Positions 36,982-46,533 are shown, numbered from the stretch's first letter. The stretch is 64,000 bases of DNA from Viridibacillus arvi (GCF_001274945.1 NZ_LILB01000009.1:1-64000); one strand, 5' to 3'. A program made the numbers and translations. Notes: generated by a model from the sequence alone, not told the origin.

Positions 36982-37592
36982 ATGTATGGAGTAATTAATT
37001 TTGAGGTATTTTTAATTACAGGAATTTTATTAAATTTAATTCCGGGTGCAGATACTATGTATATAGTAGGTAGAAGTATTGCTCAAGGGCGAAATGCAGG
37101 TGTATATTCTGTATTAGGTATTTGTAGTTAGTTGCTTTTGGTTTATCGATCATACTTACAAAATCACTTATTTTATTTAATATTATTAAAATTGTTGGTG
37201 TGATTTATTTAGTCTATCTAGGTATTAAAATGTTACTTGATAAAACAAATTTAAGCTTGGATTCTTCAGGGTCTAATAAACAAAACAAAAGAAAAATATA
37301 TATACAAGGGCTTTTGACAAGTCTTACAAATCCTAAAGTTGCTTTATTTTTCATCGCGTTTCTTCCTCAATTTATTGATACAAAGGCTGCTGGGCCAATA
37401 CCATTTATCATTTTAGGACTTACATTTACATTCACTGGATTAGTGTGGTGTCTATTTATTGCCTATTTTTCTTCATTTATTTCCCAGAAAATAAGAGACA
37501 GCGAAAGAATGGGGACGTATTTGAACAAAATCACAGGCATAATCTTTATCGGAATGGGTTTGAAATTGCTTCAGACAAAGGCTCCTCAATAA
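36982..37592 (+). pseudogene. LysE/RhtB family amino-acid exporter, frameshifted
   Basis: ATG 36982, after gatggaggtg, begins a typical LysE start (TGILLNLIPGADTMYIVGRS). It reads to a stop after SVLGICS (~37130). The rest of the family continues in another frame, from VAFGLSIILTKSLILF through LTNPKVALFFIAFLPQF to 37592. A few residues normally found after SVLGI (a GxxVHT-like segment) are missing, so a small deletion plus frameshift removed them. The product cannot be made whole. A sequencing error alone would not restore the missing residues. Confidence 0.8.
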
Positions 37593-37627
37593 ATTAATTA
37601 CCAAATATTATTAATGTCTTATAGATC

Positions 37628-37656
37628 AAGCATCCATTTCGAAATGGATGCTTTTT
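37628..37656 (+). terminator. Terminator after the LysE pseudogene
   Basis: Hairpin aagcatccatttc / gaaatggatgctt with almost no loop, then T run. Confidence 0.88.
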
Positions 37657-37807
37657 AGCGTTTAGAGTAAAGTGGGTGTAATTTGTATGTCTTTCGTGAT
37701 TGTAATAAATGGTTTCATATTTATTTAAAGAAATATGAGAATATTGGTAAGTTGTGATCGTTGTATATAGTGAAAAAGCTTTTTCAATTCAAAAAGGAGA
37801 TCATGCC

Positions 37808-38380
37808 ATGAGAGTTTCAGAGAAAAATTTCGTTAAACGATTAAAGAAGCAAGATGAAGCTGCACTTGAATATGTTATCGATACGTATATGCCTTTTATA
37901 AAAGCAATTGTTTATAAAGTTTTACAACCCCTTGGGAAAGTTGATTTAGTCGAAGAGTGTGTGAGCGATGTTTTTTTATCAGTATGGCAAAATACGATGC
38001 AATTTAAGGGTGATGCAATCGAATTCAAAAAATGGATTGGTATGATTGCAAAGTATAAAGCCATTGACCAATATCGAATATTAGAGAGACAACAAGCGAG
38101 AGAGCAGGCGCTTGATGGGACAGATAATCTAGCCTCAGGAAATCTTATACAAGATCAGGTTTTGCAGCGTGAAGAGAGAAACGAATTACTGTTTGAACTA
38201 AGTAAACTAGAAACTGTAGACAGAGATATATTCACAATGAAGTATTTCCTAGAGATGGCGAACGGCGAAATAGCAGACGCTCTTTTTATATCAAAAGCAG
38301 CAGTTGATAACCGCTTATACCGTGGGAAGAGAAAGCTAGCGTATTCCTTAACAAAGAGTTTGGAGGAGCGATGGACATGA
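37808..38380 (+). CDS. ECF-type RNA polymerase sigma factor
   Basis: A 190-aa sigma-70 family protein. Region 2 covers ~20-85, with core-binding VDLVEECVSDVFLSVWQ and melting segment FKKWIGMIAKYKAIDQYR. Region 4 covers ~130-180, with helix-turn-helix MANGEIADALFISKAAVDNRLYRGK. The start is ATG 37808, preceded by aaaaggaga; a frame extending to 37754 has no start signal. It overlaps the downstream DUF4179 gene by 10 bp, so the two form a sigma/anti-sigma pair. The signal is unknown. Confidence 0.88.
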   Translation: MRVSEKNFVKRLKKQDEAALEYVIDTYMPFIKAIVYKVLQPLGKVDLVEECVSDVFLSVWQNTMQFKGDAIEFKKWIGMIAKYKAIDQYRILERQQAREQALDGTDNLASGNLIQDQVLQREERNELLFELSKLETVDRDIFTMKYFLEMANGEIADALFISKAAVDNRLYRGKRKLAYSLTKSLEERWT

Positions 38381-39402
38381 CAGATCAATATAAGAAGTGG
38401 GCAAATTTAAATGTTGAAGATATTGAACCAATGGATGTAACGGATATTGAAAAGGCTCGTATGAAGCAGCGTATTATTAATAAAAAAGCAACAAAAATTA
38501 AACGTCCTGTCTGGCGTATTGTCTCAGTGGCGTTAGTGATATTAGTTGCAAGTGCGACAACAGTTAGTTTTGCAATTCCGAGTGTAGCATCGCAATTCCC
38601 ATTTATTAAAGGTATCGTCAATTATTTTACTTCAGATAATGATAAGTTGTATGAACAATATGTAGATTACGCAACAGATATCGAGCAATTAGAAATGAGT
38701 AATGGTATTACGATGATGATTGAAAACGCTGTATTTGACGGTAATACGATTACAATTACTTACGCATTAGAAACAGAGCATGATTTAGGGGGGAATCCAA
38801 GAGTCGGACAGTTCATCGACGTTGAAGGTAGTGTTGCAATTGGGGGAATAGATTCACTTCAACAAATTAGTCCAACAAAATATGTCGGACTAGCACGTGT
38901 AACCCCAACATTCAAAAAAGGTCTAGAAAAAGTTCAAGTGCAGTGGTCTCCTAAAAGTTTCACAAATGATATAACAGATGAAACGATTAATGGAGACTGG
39001 AAGTTTAATTTTGAACTAAAGAAAATTCAAGATGAAATTCAGTTAGTTAATCAATCTATGACAGATGCAGGCATGACATTAATTATTAATGAGATTCGTA
39101 AAACGGATGTTTCAACGATTATTAAGATGAAACAAATTACTGAATCGAGATTATTAAAAAAATGGCATTTGGCAAGCCCTACTCTTGTAATTCGTGATGA
39201 TGTCGGCAATGTGTATCAAGTTGTAGATAATGGTGGTTCAAGTATGGATAATGGTGCAACTGCTGAATGGAGTCAATCAATAGGAGTTATTGATAAAAGG
39301 GCTACAAAACTCTACATTGAACCGACCATGATTTTGAGCTTAGGAGAAGCAAAGGGTAGCGAGAAATATAAAATGAAAACAATTGAGATTTCACTTGATT
39401 AA
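38371..39402 (+). CDS. DUF4179 domain transmembrane anti-sigma factor
   Basis: A 343-aa single-pass membrane protein. A short cytoplasmic N-terminus (~1-45) would bind the sigma factor. A transmembrane helix lies at ~49-68 (IVSVALVILVASATTVSFAI), followed by the extracytoplasmic DUF4179 domain (~70-160) and a C-terminal beta-rich domain. DUF4179 proteins next to ECF sigma genes are generally their anti-sigma factors. There is no zinc anti-sigma motif. Starts at ATG 38371 or 38377; ggaggag lies just upstream. Terminator follows. Confidence 0.8.
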   Translation: MDMTDQYKKWANLNVEDIEPMDVTDIEKARMKQRIINKKATKIKRPVWRIVSVALVILVASATTVSFAIPSVASQFPFIKGIVNYFTSDNDKLYEQYVDYATDIEQLEMSNGITMMIENAVFDGNTITITYALETEHDLGGNPRVGQFIDVEGSVAIGGIDSLQQISPTKYVGLARVTPTFKKGLEKVQVQWSPKSFTNDITDETINGDWKFNFELKKIQDEIQLVNQSMTDAGMTLIINEIRKTDVSTIIKMKQITESRLLKKWHLASPTLVIRDDVGNVYQVVDNGGSSMDNGATAEWSQSIGVIDKRATKLYIEPTMILSLGEAKGSEKYKMKTIEISLD

Positions 39403-39428
39403 ATAATTTTATAAATGTACAAAAGTAA

Positions 39429-39468
39429 GAATCCACTTCGATTAATTATGAAGTGGATTTATTTTTAT
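39429..39468 (+). terminator. Terminator after the sigma/anti-sigma operon
   Basis: Hairpin aatccacttc / gaagtggatt with loop gattaattat, then T-rich tail. Confidence 0.87.
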
Positions 39469-39511
39469 TTATTGCCTAATAATTTTTATCTCCGAAACAT
39501 AAATTATAATA

Positions 39512-39540
39512 TTGCAAAAACTAATCTAATTAGTTATTAT
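39512..39540 (+). promoter_or_regulatory. Promoter with palindromic operator before MBL-TetR-DUF3224
   Basis: TTGCAA (39512-39517), a 17-bp spacer, TATTAT (39535-39540). The spacer region holds a perfect palindrome AACTAAT-CTA-ATTAGTT (39519-39535). This is a typical TetR-family operator placement, and a TetR gene is second in this operon, so autoregulation is likely. Confidence 0.7.
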
Positions 39541-39578
39541 AGAAATAGAGTTAGTTTTTTAGAGAAGGAGCTTGATAA

Positions 39579-40286
39579 ATGATGAGAGTTACGAAAATTG
39601 GAACCGTATTTCAATTATCTTTTATGCCAAGAATATTTCCGGTTAATTGTTATTTAGTGGAGGAGGAAAATGAACTTACATTGATTGATGCAGCCCTACC
39701 TTTCAGCACAAAGGGGATAATAGATGCTGCCAAGAGTATAGGTAAACCAATAACAAGAATTGTACTTACCCATGCACACAATGATCATATAGGTGCACTA
39801 GATGCGCTAAAAGAATTGTTACCCAATGCTCAAGTAAGTATTTCTTCTAGGGATTCCCTATTATTGGATGGGAATTCTACCTTGTTACCGAGTGAAAAAA
39901 ACACACCAATTCGTGGTGGGCTTCCAAAGAACATTAAAACCAAACCGGATTTATTATTAGAAGATGGAGATCGTATAGGTTCATTAGAAGTGATCGCGAC
40001 TCCAGGTCATACACCAGGTTCCATAACTCTTTTTGATACACGTAATCGTAGTCTTATTGCAGGTGATGCTCTCATTACTAGAGGCAAAGTTGTAGTGTCA
40101 GGTTTAATGAATCCTTTATTTCCTTTCCCAGCTTTAGCTACATGGGATAAACACATTGCTCTTGAAAGTGCAAAGAAATTAATTGGTTATAAACCAAGTC
40201 TACTTGCTGTGGGGCATGGCAATATGCTGGAGCAACCTAGGACTAAAATGGAGCAAGCAATAGCCGAAGCAGAATTGAAATTTTAA
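39579..40286 (+). CDS. MBL-fold metallo-hydrolase
   Basis: A 235-aa metallo-beta-lactamase-fold hydrolase. The zinc motif HAHNDHIG (~65-72) is followed by ATPGHTPGS (~145-153), the bridging Asp in IAGDAL (~167) and a C-terminal GHGN. No signal peptide. This group (YflN/glyoxalase II-like) has varied, mostly unknown substrates such as lactones and thioesters. First gene of an operon with TetR and DUF3224 genes, behind a promoter with an embedded operator. A second in-frame ATG lies one codon downstream. Confidence 0.86.
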   Translation: MMRVTKIGTVFQLSFMPRIFPVNCYLVEEENELTLIDAALPFSTKGIIDAAKSIGKPITRIVLTHAHNDHIGALDALKELLPNAQVSISSRDSLLLDGNSTLLPSEKNTPIRGGLPKNIKTKPDLLLEDGDRIGSLEVIATPGHTPGSITLFDTRNRSLIAGDALITRGKVVVSGLMNPLFPFPALATWDKHIALESAKKLIGYKPSLLAVGHGNMLEQPRTKMEQAIAEAELKF

Positions 40287-40312
40287 TAAACTAAATAGGA
40301 AGTGACATTGAA

Positions 40313-40888
40313 ATGGCTCGCCGTATGAAATTAGATTTATCAATTATTTTAGAGAAAACAACAGAACTAGTTGACGAGAATGGGGTAGATAAACTTTCAC
40401 TAGGATCGTTAGCAGAGAAATTGGGGGTACGACCACCTTCTTTGTATAATCATTTTGAAGGATTAAATGGATTGAAGCAGAAGTTAGCCATACATGGTGT
40501 TGAAAAACTACATGAATATATGCTACAAGCAGCAGTAGGAAAAGCAGGTGACGATGCAGTACGTGCAGTAAGTGAGGCATATATTCAATTTGTCAGAACT
40601 CATCCTGGGCTGTATGACGCAAGCAATCGTTTTGCTGATACTAACGATATAGAATTACAGCGTGCCCAGGAGTCAGTCGTAAAGCTGGTTGTGCAAGTTT
40701 TACAAGCCTACAATTTAAACGATGAAATGGCGATTCATATGGTTAGAGGATTGCGAAGTATTTTACATGGATTTACATCTATTGAACATATGGGTGGCTT
40801 TGGAATGCCACTTGATATTGATGAAAGCTTTTTAATTCTCATCAATACTTTTATAGAGGGAATTCATTCCATTATAAGTAAGGGGTAA
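40313..40888 (+). CDS. TetR/AcrR family transcriptional regulator
   Basis: A 191-aa repressor. The N-terminal helix-turn-helix reads LSLGSLAEKLGVRPPSLYNHF (within ~28-49), with the TetR hallmark SLYNHF. The C-terminal ligand domain is of the WHG type (RGLRSILHGFTSIEHMGGF with the conserved HGF). Start ATG 40313. It probably binds the palindrome in the promoter upstream of the MBL gene and so controls its own operon. Confidence 0.87.
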   Translation: MARRMKLDLSIILEKTTELVDENGVDKLSLGSLAEKLGVRPPSLYNHFEGLNGLKQKLAIHGVEKLHEYMLQAAVGKAGDDAVRAVSEAYIQFVRTHPGLYDASNRFADTNDIELQRAQESVVKLVVQVLQAYNLNDEMAIHMVRGLRSILHGFTSIEHMGGFGMPLDIDESFLILINTFIEGIHSIISKG

Positions 40889-40893
40889 ACAAG

Positions 40894-41295
40894 ATGAATA
40901 GTATGCAAGCAAACTCAACATTTACATTAATAGAAGCTAGTGAAAAGCCCTTCAGTGAATTTGAAGGAGGACCTAAACTTACAAAAGGAAATTTCAAAAT
41001 GGCCTATGTAGGTGAACTTCAAGGTGAAAGTATTTTACAAGAGCTAAAATGTTATTTGGCTGATGGTTCCGCTACAGTTTTTGGTTTTGAGCAGTTCACG
41101 GGAAGTTTAGGTAATCGCTCAGGAACTTTCGTATTAGAACATGTCGGTAAATTTGAAAATGGTGTACTTACCTCAAAACGCAATGTTGTGATAGGTTCAG
41201 GTACTGGAGATTTAAATGGTCTCAAAGGTGAGGTGAATTTCCAGACTGGTAGTGCTGAACAATTCGCAATCACATTAGAGTACAGCTTTGAGTGA
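40894..41295 (+). CDS. DUF3224 domain protein
   Basis: A 133-aa protein fitting DUF3224, an allene-oxide-cyclase-like beta-barrel: GFEQFTGSLGNRSGTFVLEH and VVIGSGTGDLNGLKGE are characteristic. Function unknown; members may bind small hydrophobic ligands. Third gene of the MBL-TetR operon, five bases after tetR. Starts at ATG 40894 or 40903. Confidence 0.8.
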   Translation: MNSMQANSTFTLIEASEKPFSEFEGGPKLTKGNFKMAYVGELQGESILQELKCYLADGSATVFGFEQFTGSLGNRSGTFVLEHVGKFENGVLTSKRNVVIGSGTGDLNGLKGEVNFQTGSAEQFAITLEYSFE

Positions 41296-41317
41296 GAAGC
41301 TGTATTTGAAAGGCCCC

Positions 41318-42205
41318 TTAAAGCATTTTTTTACATGTTTCTATAAATTTTGTTACGAGTGGGCTTTGTTTCTCATTTTTTCTTGTACATATAGCAATTT
41401 TATGTGTCACATGGATACCTTGGACATAAACTCTAGCTAATTGATTATTTTCTACATAATCACGTACAACAAGAGATGAAATAAAATTAGCGCCGTAACC
41501 AGCCATTACTGAGCGAATAGTTTCATTTAATCCGTTAAATTGCAAAGCGACTTTTGGTGGCTTCACTTGGTAGGTGTGACATAATGCAAAAAGGTGGTCT
41601 CTCATTGAGCTACCTTCTTCACGCATAATAAAGGGTTCCTTAACCATTTCACCTAAAGAAATGCTCTGATTGGCATATGGATGTTGAGGTGAAACAACAA
41701 ACCAAAGCTCATCTTCAAATAATTCTTCCCATTCTACCTCTTCTGGTCTTTCTGAAATACCTCCACCATAAATAGCAACATCTGCTTTATATTGCTTTAG
41801 TTGCTCAAAGGCTTCTTTAGTATTTGTTGTTGTTATGACTAAATTGATATCTTCATTTGCAGATTTAAAATTTGCTGCCCATTTTGGAATTAAGAAATTA
41901 GCTGGCAGATAGGTAGCTGCTATATGAATTGTCCCAGTTTTGGCAAGACGATAGTCTTCAATAAATGATTCGATATGTCCTTCAAATGAAAAAAAATTCT
42001 TAGCTTTTTCCGCTAATTCCTCTCCAAATTCCGTTAAAATTACACCTCTGCCCTGTTGCTTAAATAATTGAATTCCTATTTCATATTCGAATTTTTTAAT
42101 CTGGCTAGAAACGGCAGGTTGACTGATTCGCAATAATTCAGCTGCTTTAGTGAAACTGCCAGTCTGTGCAACTTGGTGAAACAACCTAAGTCCATGTATA
42201 TTCAT
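41318..42205 (-). CDS. LysR family transcriptional regulator
   Basis: A 295-aa LysR-type regulator. The N-terminal winged helix includes GSFTKAAELLRISQPAVSSQIKKFE (within ~14-38), and the substrate-binding domain begins ~90 (GTIHIAATYLPANFLIP). The start chosen is ATG 42205 (MNIHGLRLFHQV), right after ttggaggg; an upstream TTG lies inside that ribosome site. It is divergent from the O-methyltransferase gene, with a LysR-type site between, so it probably regulates that gene and itself. Confidence 0.88.
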   Translation of the reverse strand: MNIHGLRLFHQVAQTGSFTKAAELLRISQPAVSSQIKKFEYEIGIQLFKQQGRGVILTEFGEELAEKAKNFFSFEGHIESFIEDYRLAKTGTIHIAATYLPANFLIPKWAANFKSANEDINLVITTTNTKEAFEQLKQYKADVAIYGGGISERPEEVEWEELFEDELWFVVSPQHPYANQSISLGEMVKEPFIMREEGSSMRDHLFALCHTYQVKPPKVALQFNGLNETIRSVMAGYGANFISSLVVRDYVENNQLARVYVQGIHVTHKIAICTRKNEKQSPLVTKFIETCKKML

Positions 42206-42220
42206 ATGTCCCTCCAACTT

Positions 42221-42235
42221 ATAAATAAAAGTTAT
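42221..42235. promoter_or_regulatory. LysR-type binding site
   Basis: ATAA-ATAAAAG-TTAT fits the general LysR pattern (T-N11-A within a dyad) and lies 16 bp upstream of the LysR start, in the divergent promoter region. Confidence 0.4.
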
Positions 42236-42330
42236 AGATAAGTAAAAATAATATATTTTTTTTATGGTTTCCTCTAATATACACTAAATCTGTAAGCATG
42301 AAAATATGAATAGGAAATGGGGTAAAAATT

Positions 42331-42999
42331 ATGGGGAATGACTTGATTTGGAATGAAGTGGATGAGTATTTTATTGAAAAACTAATACCATTTGATTCAG
42401 CTCTGGAGCGTGTTTTACATGTAAATAAAGAAGCGGGCTTACCTGAAATCGATGTAGCTCCAACTCAAGGAAAGTTATTGTATTTATTAGCTAAGATTAA
42501 AGGGGCAAAGAATATATTAGAAATTGGTACACTTGGTGGATACAGCACCATATGGCTTGCACGTGCATTACCTGAAGACGGAAAAGTGTATACGCTAGAG
42601 GCGGAAGAAGAACATGCAAAAATAGCGGAACGGAATATTAAGCAAGCAGGGTGTCGGGATAAAGTAGAAGTAATTGTAGGTAAGGCACTTGACACATTGC
42701 CAAACATAAAAGAAAAAGGAATAGCCCCATTTGATTTAATCTTCATTGATGCAGATAAACCCAATAATCCGTATTACTTAAAATGGGCATTAGAGCTAGC
42801 TATGCCAGGGGCAATTATTATTGCAGATAATGTAGTGCGTGATGGAGAGGTAATTAACGAGACAAGCGAAGATGAACGAGTACAAGGCATACGCCAATTT
42901 ATAAGCTTATTAGAAAACGAACCTAGAATTGAGTCTACGGCTCTTCAAACAGTAGGATCAAAAGGGTATGATGGTTTTGTGATTAGTGTTGTAAAATAA
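42331..42999 (+). CDS. Class I SAM-dependent O-methyltransferase (family 3)
   Basis: A 222-aa cytosolic methyltransferase of the catechol/caffeoyl-CoA O-methyltransferase group. SAM-binding motif I is ILEIGTLGGYSTIWLA (~66-81), the acidic residue ending strand 2 is in YTLEAEEE, and the metal-binding Asp is in DLIFIDADK (~137-145), followed by IIADNVVRDG. B. subtilis YrrM belongs to this family. The acceptor is not known. Divergent from the LysR regulator and followed by a terminator. Confidence 0.88.
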   Translation: MGNDLIWNEVDEYFIEKLIPFDSALERVLHVNKEAGLPEIDVAPTQGKLLYLLAKIKGAKNILEIGTLGGYSTIWLARALPEDGKVYTLEAEEEHAKIAERNIKQAGCRDKVEVIVGKALDTLPNIKEKGIAPFDLIFIDADKPNNPYYLKWALELAMPGAIIIADNVVRDGEVINETSEDERVQGIRQFISLLENEPRIESTALQTVGSKGYDGFVISVVK

Positions 43000-43164
43000 G
43001 CGTTAATTTTTAGTATGGATTGGTTAAGCTGAGCATCAATCAAGATTCATTATTTACAGATTTTGTATCGTGTTTTATGTTGTATGTATTTTATTTAGTG
43101 CACTTTAGAAAAGAAAATGCTCAAGGGGACTAGTAGAGGTTAGTGAGGTATTTACAATACAATT

Positions 43165-43204
43165 AAGGCGACATTTCTTCATATTGAAGAAAATGTCGCC
43201 TTTA
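43165..43204. terminator. Bidirectional terminator between methyltransferase and chemoreceptor genes
   Basis: Hairpin aaggcgacattttcttc-type arms (aaggcgacatttcttca / tgaagaaaatgtcgcctt), 17-18 bp long, between convergent genes. Confidence 0.88.
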
Positions 43205-43225
43205 GATTTGCAATTATTATCAATC

Positions 43226-44965
43226 TTACATTTTAAATTTGTTAACCAAATCCTGCAATTCAACCGCAAGATTGGACAATGATTTTGTAGAAGATGAGAC
43301 TTCTTGCATCGCTGCTAACTGTTCTTCGGTTGTTGCAGCTACTCTTTGAGAATGCTCAGAAGCTTCTTTTGTAGCATGTGAATTATTGATGACAGTAGCA
43401 GCAACTTCTTGAGCACTTGCAGACATTTCCTCTACAGTAGCAGCCATATCTGTTACTTTTTCTTTCATATTTTCTAGCTCACCGACGATTTCTTTAAAGC
43501 TTGTATCGGTTTTGCTGACAATATTTAGCCCATCTTGTACTTCAACCTTAACATGATTCATGGACTCCGTTGAGCGAGACATGTTAAGCTGGATATCTTT
43601 TATTAAATTTGAGATTTGCTTAGAAGATCTTTGAGATTGTTCCGCAAGTTTTCGAACTTCCTCTGCAACTACTGCAAATCCTTTACCATGTTCGCCAGCA
43701 CGTGCGGCTTCGATAGCAGCGTTTAAAGCTAGTAAATTTGTTTGATCTGCGATATCAGTAATTACTTTAGAAATTTCGCCAATCTCATTTGAGCTTGAAT
43801 CAAGTAATCGTAGCACATCGCCACTTTCATTCACTTTTTGATTGATTGAGTTAATTTGTTTTACTGTTTGTTCAACGTAAAGATTACCTTGTTGCGCTTG
43901 AGTCATAATCATTGCACCGACCTCAGAAACATCTGCAGCATTTTCGGCTAGATTTTGAATGGCTAAAGTTACTTCTTCAAGTGATTGAGCACTTTCTTGT
44001 AGGCTATTAGTGCTTTCTTCTGAGCCGTTTGCGATAAGTTGAATTGAATTTGTTATTTCTTCTGTTGCTTTGCTTGTTTCCTCTGCGATAGCCGTTAATT
44101 GTTCTGATGATGCTGCCACATGTTCTGTTGACTGATTGATTTGGCTGAGAAGCTCTTTCATAGTGGATTTCATAGTATTAAAATCATTCGTTAGTAGACC
44201 AATCTCATCATTTGTATTAACTTTCACATCGTCCCCAGAAAAATCACCAGAAGCTGTTCGATTTAGTTCGTGGCTAATTTGAATAACTGGCTTCGTTAAT
44301 CTTATAGAGAAAAAGTAGGCAGCGATAATCCCTATGATTACAGCTAAACCTCCAATAATGCCAGTTGTGATCGCCACTTTTGAGGCACCGTCATTAAATT
44401 CCTTTTCAAATGATTTTGCGGCAACTGTCCATCCCCAATTAGGTTCTTTCTGAGCATAAGCTATATTTCCTTCAATTTTATTGGTTTTTGCATTCAGCCA
44501 TTTGTAAGTAAAATAACCGCCCTTTTCTCCAGTCTTCAAAAGTTCTTTCCCGATGAATACACCATCTTCTGTTTCTGTATTCATGAGTTCTGCACCTTCG
44601 TTTCGAGGATCCATCACGTTAACAGCGTTCTCGTCGACAGCATAAACAAAACCGTTACCTCTGATTGTATGTTCTTCTTTAATTGGTCGTATATTGTCGG
44701 CGTCTTTTTTTCCGTATAATTCAACTCTTAATTTTTCTTGAGCTTCTTCCAGTGTCAGATTTCCTGCTTCAACTTCCTGATTTAATAGAGCAATCATAGC
44801 AATAACCATATTTGTACTTTGCTGTAGTTCCTCTTTACCAGAAGCAGTTAATTCCTTTTTTGAAGTAGAGTATGTACTGATTCCGATGATTATTGTGGGA
44901 ATAATCAGTAGAAGCGTGCAAAGTATTATTAATTTTCTTTTAAGTGATATTTTGATTTTTTTCAT
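43226..44965 (-). CDS. Methyl-accepting chemotaxis protein with sCache domain
   Basis: A 579-aa chemoreceptor. Membrane helix 1 (~12-31), an extracytoplasmic single-Cache (sCache_2) domain (~35-190, with [21 protein letters not shown]), membrane helix 2 (~195-218), HAMP (~220-270) and a cytoplasmic signalling domain. The highly conserved hairpin tip is [20 protein letters not shown] (~405-424). It signals to CheA/CheW. Ligand unknown; sCache_2 often binds small carboxylates. Monocistronic on the minus strand; no chemotaxis genes are adjacent. Confidence 0.93.
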   Translation of the reverse strand: MKKIKISLKRKLIILCTLLLIIPTIIIGISTYSTSKKELTASGKEELQQSTNMVIAMIALLNQEVEAGNLTLEEAQEKLRVELYGKKDADNIRPIKEEHTIRGNGFVYAVDENAVNVMDPRNEGAELMNTETEDGVFIGKELLKTGEKGGYFTYKWLNAKTNKIEGNIAYAQKEPNWGWTVAAKSFEKEFNDGASKVAITTGIIGGLAVIIGIIAAYFFSIRLTKPVIQISHELNRTASGDFSGDDVKVNTNDEIGLLTNDFNTMKSTMKELLSQINQSTEHVAASSEQLTAIAEETSKATEEITNSIQLIANGSEESTNSLQESAQSLEEVTLAIQNLAENAADVSEVGAMIMTQAQQGNLYVEQTVKQINSINQKVNESGDVLRLLDSSSNEIGEISKVITDIADQTNLLALNAAIEAARAGEHGKGFAVVAEEVRKLAEQSQRSSKQISNLIKDIQLNMSRSTESMNHVKVEVQDGLNIVSKTDTSFKEIVGELENMKEKVTDMAATVEEMSASAQEVAATVINNSHATKEASEHSQRVAATTEEQLAAMQEVSSSTKSLSNLAVELQDLVNKFKM

Positions 44966-45260
44966 GATTCATCTCCGGGGAAATTTTTTATTTTTACTAC
45001 CAATATTGATTTAATTCTTCCTATTTGTAAGCGCAATATAGGTATCATCTGTATCGACATTTTTTCTTAATTGTTAATTAATTTTGCGGGTTTATGGATA
45101 TAAAATAATTGGAAATGGGTAATTGGTTTTAACAATTGTCTAATTGTCTGTACAGAGCAATGTTGCAATATTAAATTTTCGTATGTCTGCGAAAGTAAGG
45201 AATAATCAATTAAAAATAGCGCAACCTAACTTTACTGACACATAAAAAGGAGGAATTAAA

Positions 45261-45776
45261 TTGAGTAAAATTTTACAACTATCTATGGTGGTACTGCTTA
45301 TGGGTTCTTTAGCTGCATGTGGGACGAGCAAGACTTCAAATGAAACGGCCACAAATGAAACAGCTAAAGAGGAAACGACGAACAAAGGTAATGAAACCGT
45401 TAAGGAAGAGGAGACAACTACAGAAAAAACACCAACTAATAATGAACATAAATTAGAATTGGCAGATGACGTTGCAGATAAAATTGCTGAAATGAAGGAA
45501 GTAGAAAAAGCAAATGTTATTGTAACGAATAAAAATGCTTATGTAGCGGTTACGCTGAAAAAGGGCGTAAACGGTGACAAAGCGGTTGAGGATAAGATTG
45601 CAGACCAAGCAAGAGCTGCAAATGCTGAATTCAAAAATGTATATGTGTCGTTGAATCCTGATTTTGTTAAGGAAATGACTCAATATGGGGAGAAAATCAG
45701 AGCGAATGAGCCGGTTGAAGGATTCTTTGAAGAATTTTCAAACACGGTAAAAAGAGTATTCCCTAATGCTCATTAA
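45261..45776 (+). CDS. YhcN/YlaJ-family sporulation lipoprotein
   Basis: A 171-aa lipoprotein: signal peptide MVVLLMGSLAAC with lipobox LAAC (Cys20), a Thr/Glu/Asn-rich linker (~25-60) and a YhcN/YlaJ domain (~65-165, with VEKANVIVTNKNAYVAVTL and KNVYVSLNPDFVKEM). Family members sit in the spore coat/inner membrane or forespore. The start is TTG 45261, eight bases after aaaggagga. It has its own terminator. This gene supports a spore-forming host. Confidence 0.85.
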   Translation: MSKILQLSMVVLLMGSLAACGTSKTSNETATNETAKEETTNKGNETVKEEETTTEKTPTNNEHKLELADDVADKIAEMKEVEKANVIVTNKNAYVAVTLKKGVNGDKAVEDKIADQARAANAEFKNVYVSLNPDFVKEMTQYGEKIRANEPVEGFFEEFSNTVKRVFPNAH

Positions 45777-45814
45777 GTATAACTGTATGGAAGTAATTTA
45801 AGGATCAAGGACGT

Positions 45815-45856
45815 AAAGCTTGTTTTGATGCTTCTATTCAAAACAAGCTTTTTCTT
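45815..45856 (+). terminator. Terminator after the YhcN-like gene
   Basis: Hairpin aaagcttgttttga / tcaaaacaagcttt followed by T. Confidence 0.9.
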
Positions 45857-45935
45857 TTTGCAAAAATGTTGAAGTGGAAATCGATAACCGACACCCTTTG
45901 AGTACATGGAAAGAAATAATCTATAAACCAATCTG

Positions 45936-45964
45936 TTGACAACATAAAAAATCTCTGTTAAATT
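45936..45964 (+). promoter_or_regulatory. mhqR promoter
   Basis: TTGACA (45936-45941), a 17-bp spacer, TAAATT (45959-45964). An MhqR-like box begins at the next base. Confidence 0.65.
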
Positions 45965-45997
45965 TATCTTAAATTCAAGATAAATGAATTCGAGATA
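45965..45997. promoter_or_regulatory. MhqR-type operator upstream of mhqR
   Basis: TATCTTAAATTCAAGATA (45965-45982), followed by the half-site GAATTCGAGATA (45986-45997). It covers the expected transcript start, which fits autorepression. Confidence 0.65.
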
Positions 45998-46026
45998 ATT
46001 GTATTCTTCGAAAGGAGAAAAATTTA

Positions 46027-46458
46027 ATGCAAATAAATAATAATCTCAAAGCACTGACAGTATTACTTCGAGCATCACAGTCTGTTCAAGATGTTGTGAG
46101 AAAAGACATGCAACAGTATGGTTTAAATCAAACCGAATTTGCAGTCTTAGAATTGCTTTATCATAAGGGTGAACAGCCTATACAACATATTGGTAAAAAA
46201 ATTTTAATTGCAAGTAGTAGCATTACTTATGTTGTAGATAAATTAGAGAAAAAAGAGTTAGTACGTCGAAGAGCTTGCCCTAATGATCGTCGAGTAACTT
46301 ATGCAACGATTACTGAATTAGGAAAAGTATTTATGGATACCACGTTTCCTAAGCATGAAAAGAAAGTCAATGCTATTTTTGAAGAACTATCAGAACAGGA
46401 ATTAGAGGTTTTCATTGATCTTCTTAAGAGAATTGGACTTCACGCAAAGGATATATAA
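46027..46458 (+). CDS. mhqR: MarR-family regulator, MhqR type
   Basis: A 143-aa winged-helix repressor. The helix-turn-helix region PIQHIGKKILIASSSITYVVDKLEKK and wing RRACPNDRRVTYATIT fit the MhqR/DUF24-independent MarR group that senses quinones and aldehydes in Bacillus. Two copies of a TATCTCGAAATCGAGATA-like operator flank the gene, one at its own promoter and one before the dioxygenase gene. Together with the ring-cleaving dioxygenase next door this supports the MhqR assignment. Start ATG 46027 after gaaaggaga. Confidence 0.82.
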   Translation: MQINNNLKALTVLLRASQSVQDVVRKDMQQYGLNQTEFAVLELLYHKGEQPIQHIGKKILIASSSITYVVDKLEKKELVRRRACPNDRRVTYATITELGKVFMDTTFPKHEKKVNAIFEELSEQELEVFIDLLKRIGLHAKDI

Positions 46459-46473
46459 ATTTTTTTAATCATA

Positions 46474-46491
46474 TATCTCGAAATCGAGATA
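46474..46491. promoter_or_regulatory. MhqR-type operator upstream of the dioxygenase gene
   Basis: TATCTCGAAATCGAGATA, an almost perfect palindrome ~43 bp before the dioxygenase start and matching the known MhqR box form TATCTCGA-x-TCGAGATA. Confidence 0.75.
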
Positions 46492-46533
46492 TATTGTGTA
46501 GATAAACGAAATATAATTATGGAGGAATATAAT

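Noticed and set aside
37200-37592. 130-aa frame as an independent LysE gene
   Set aside because: It is the C-terminal part of the frameshifted LysE gene and has no ribosome site of its own.
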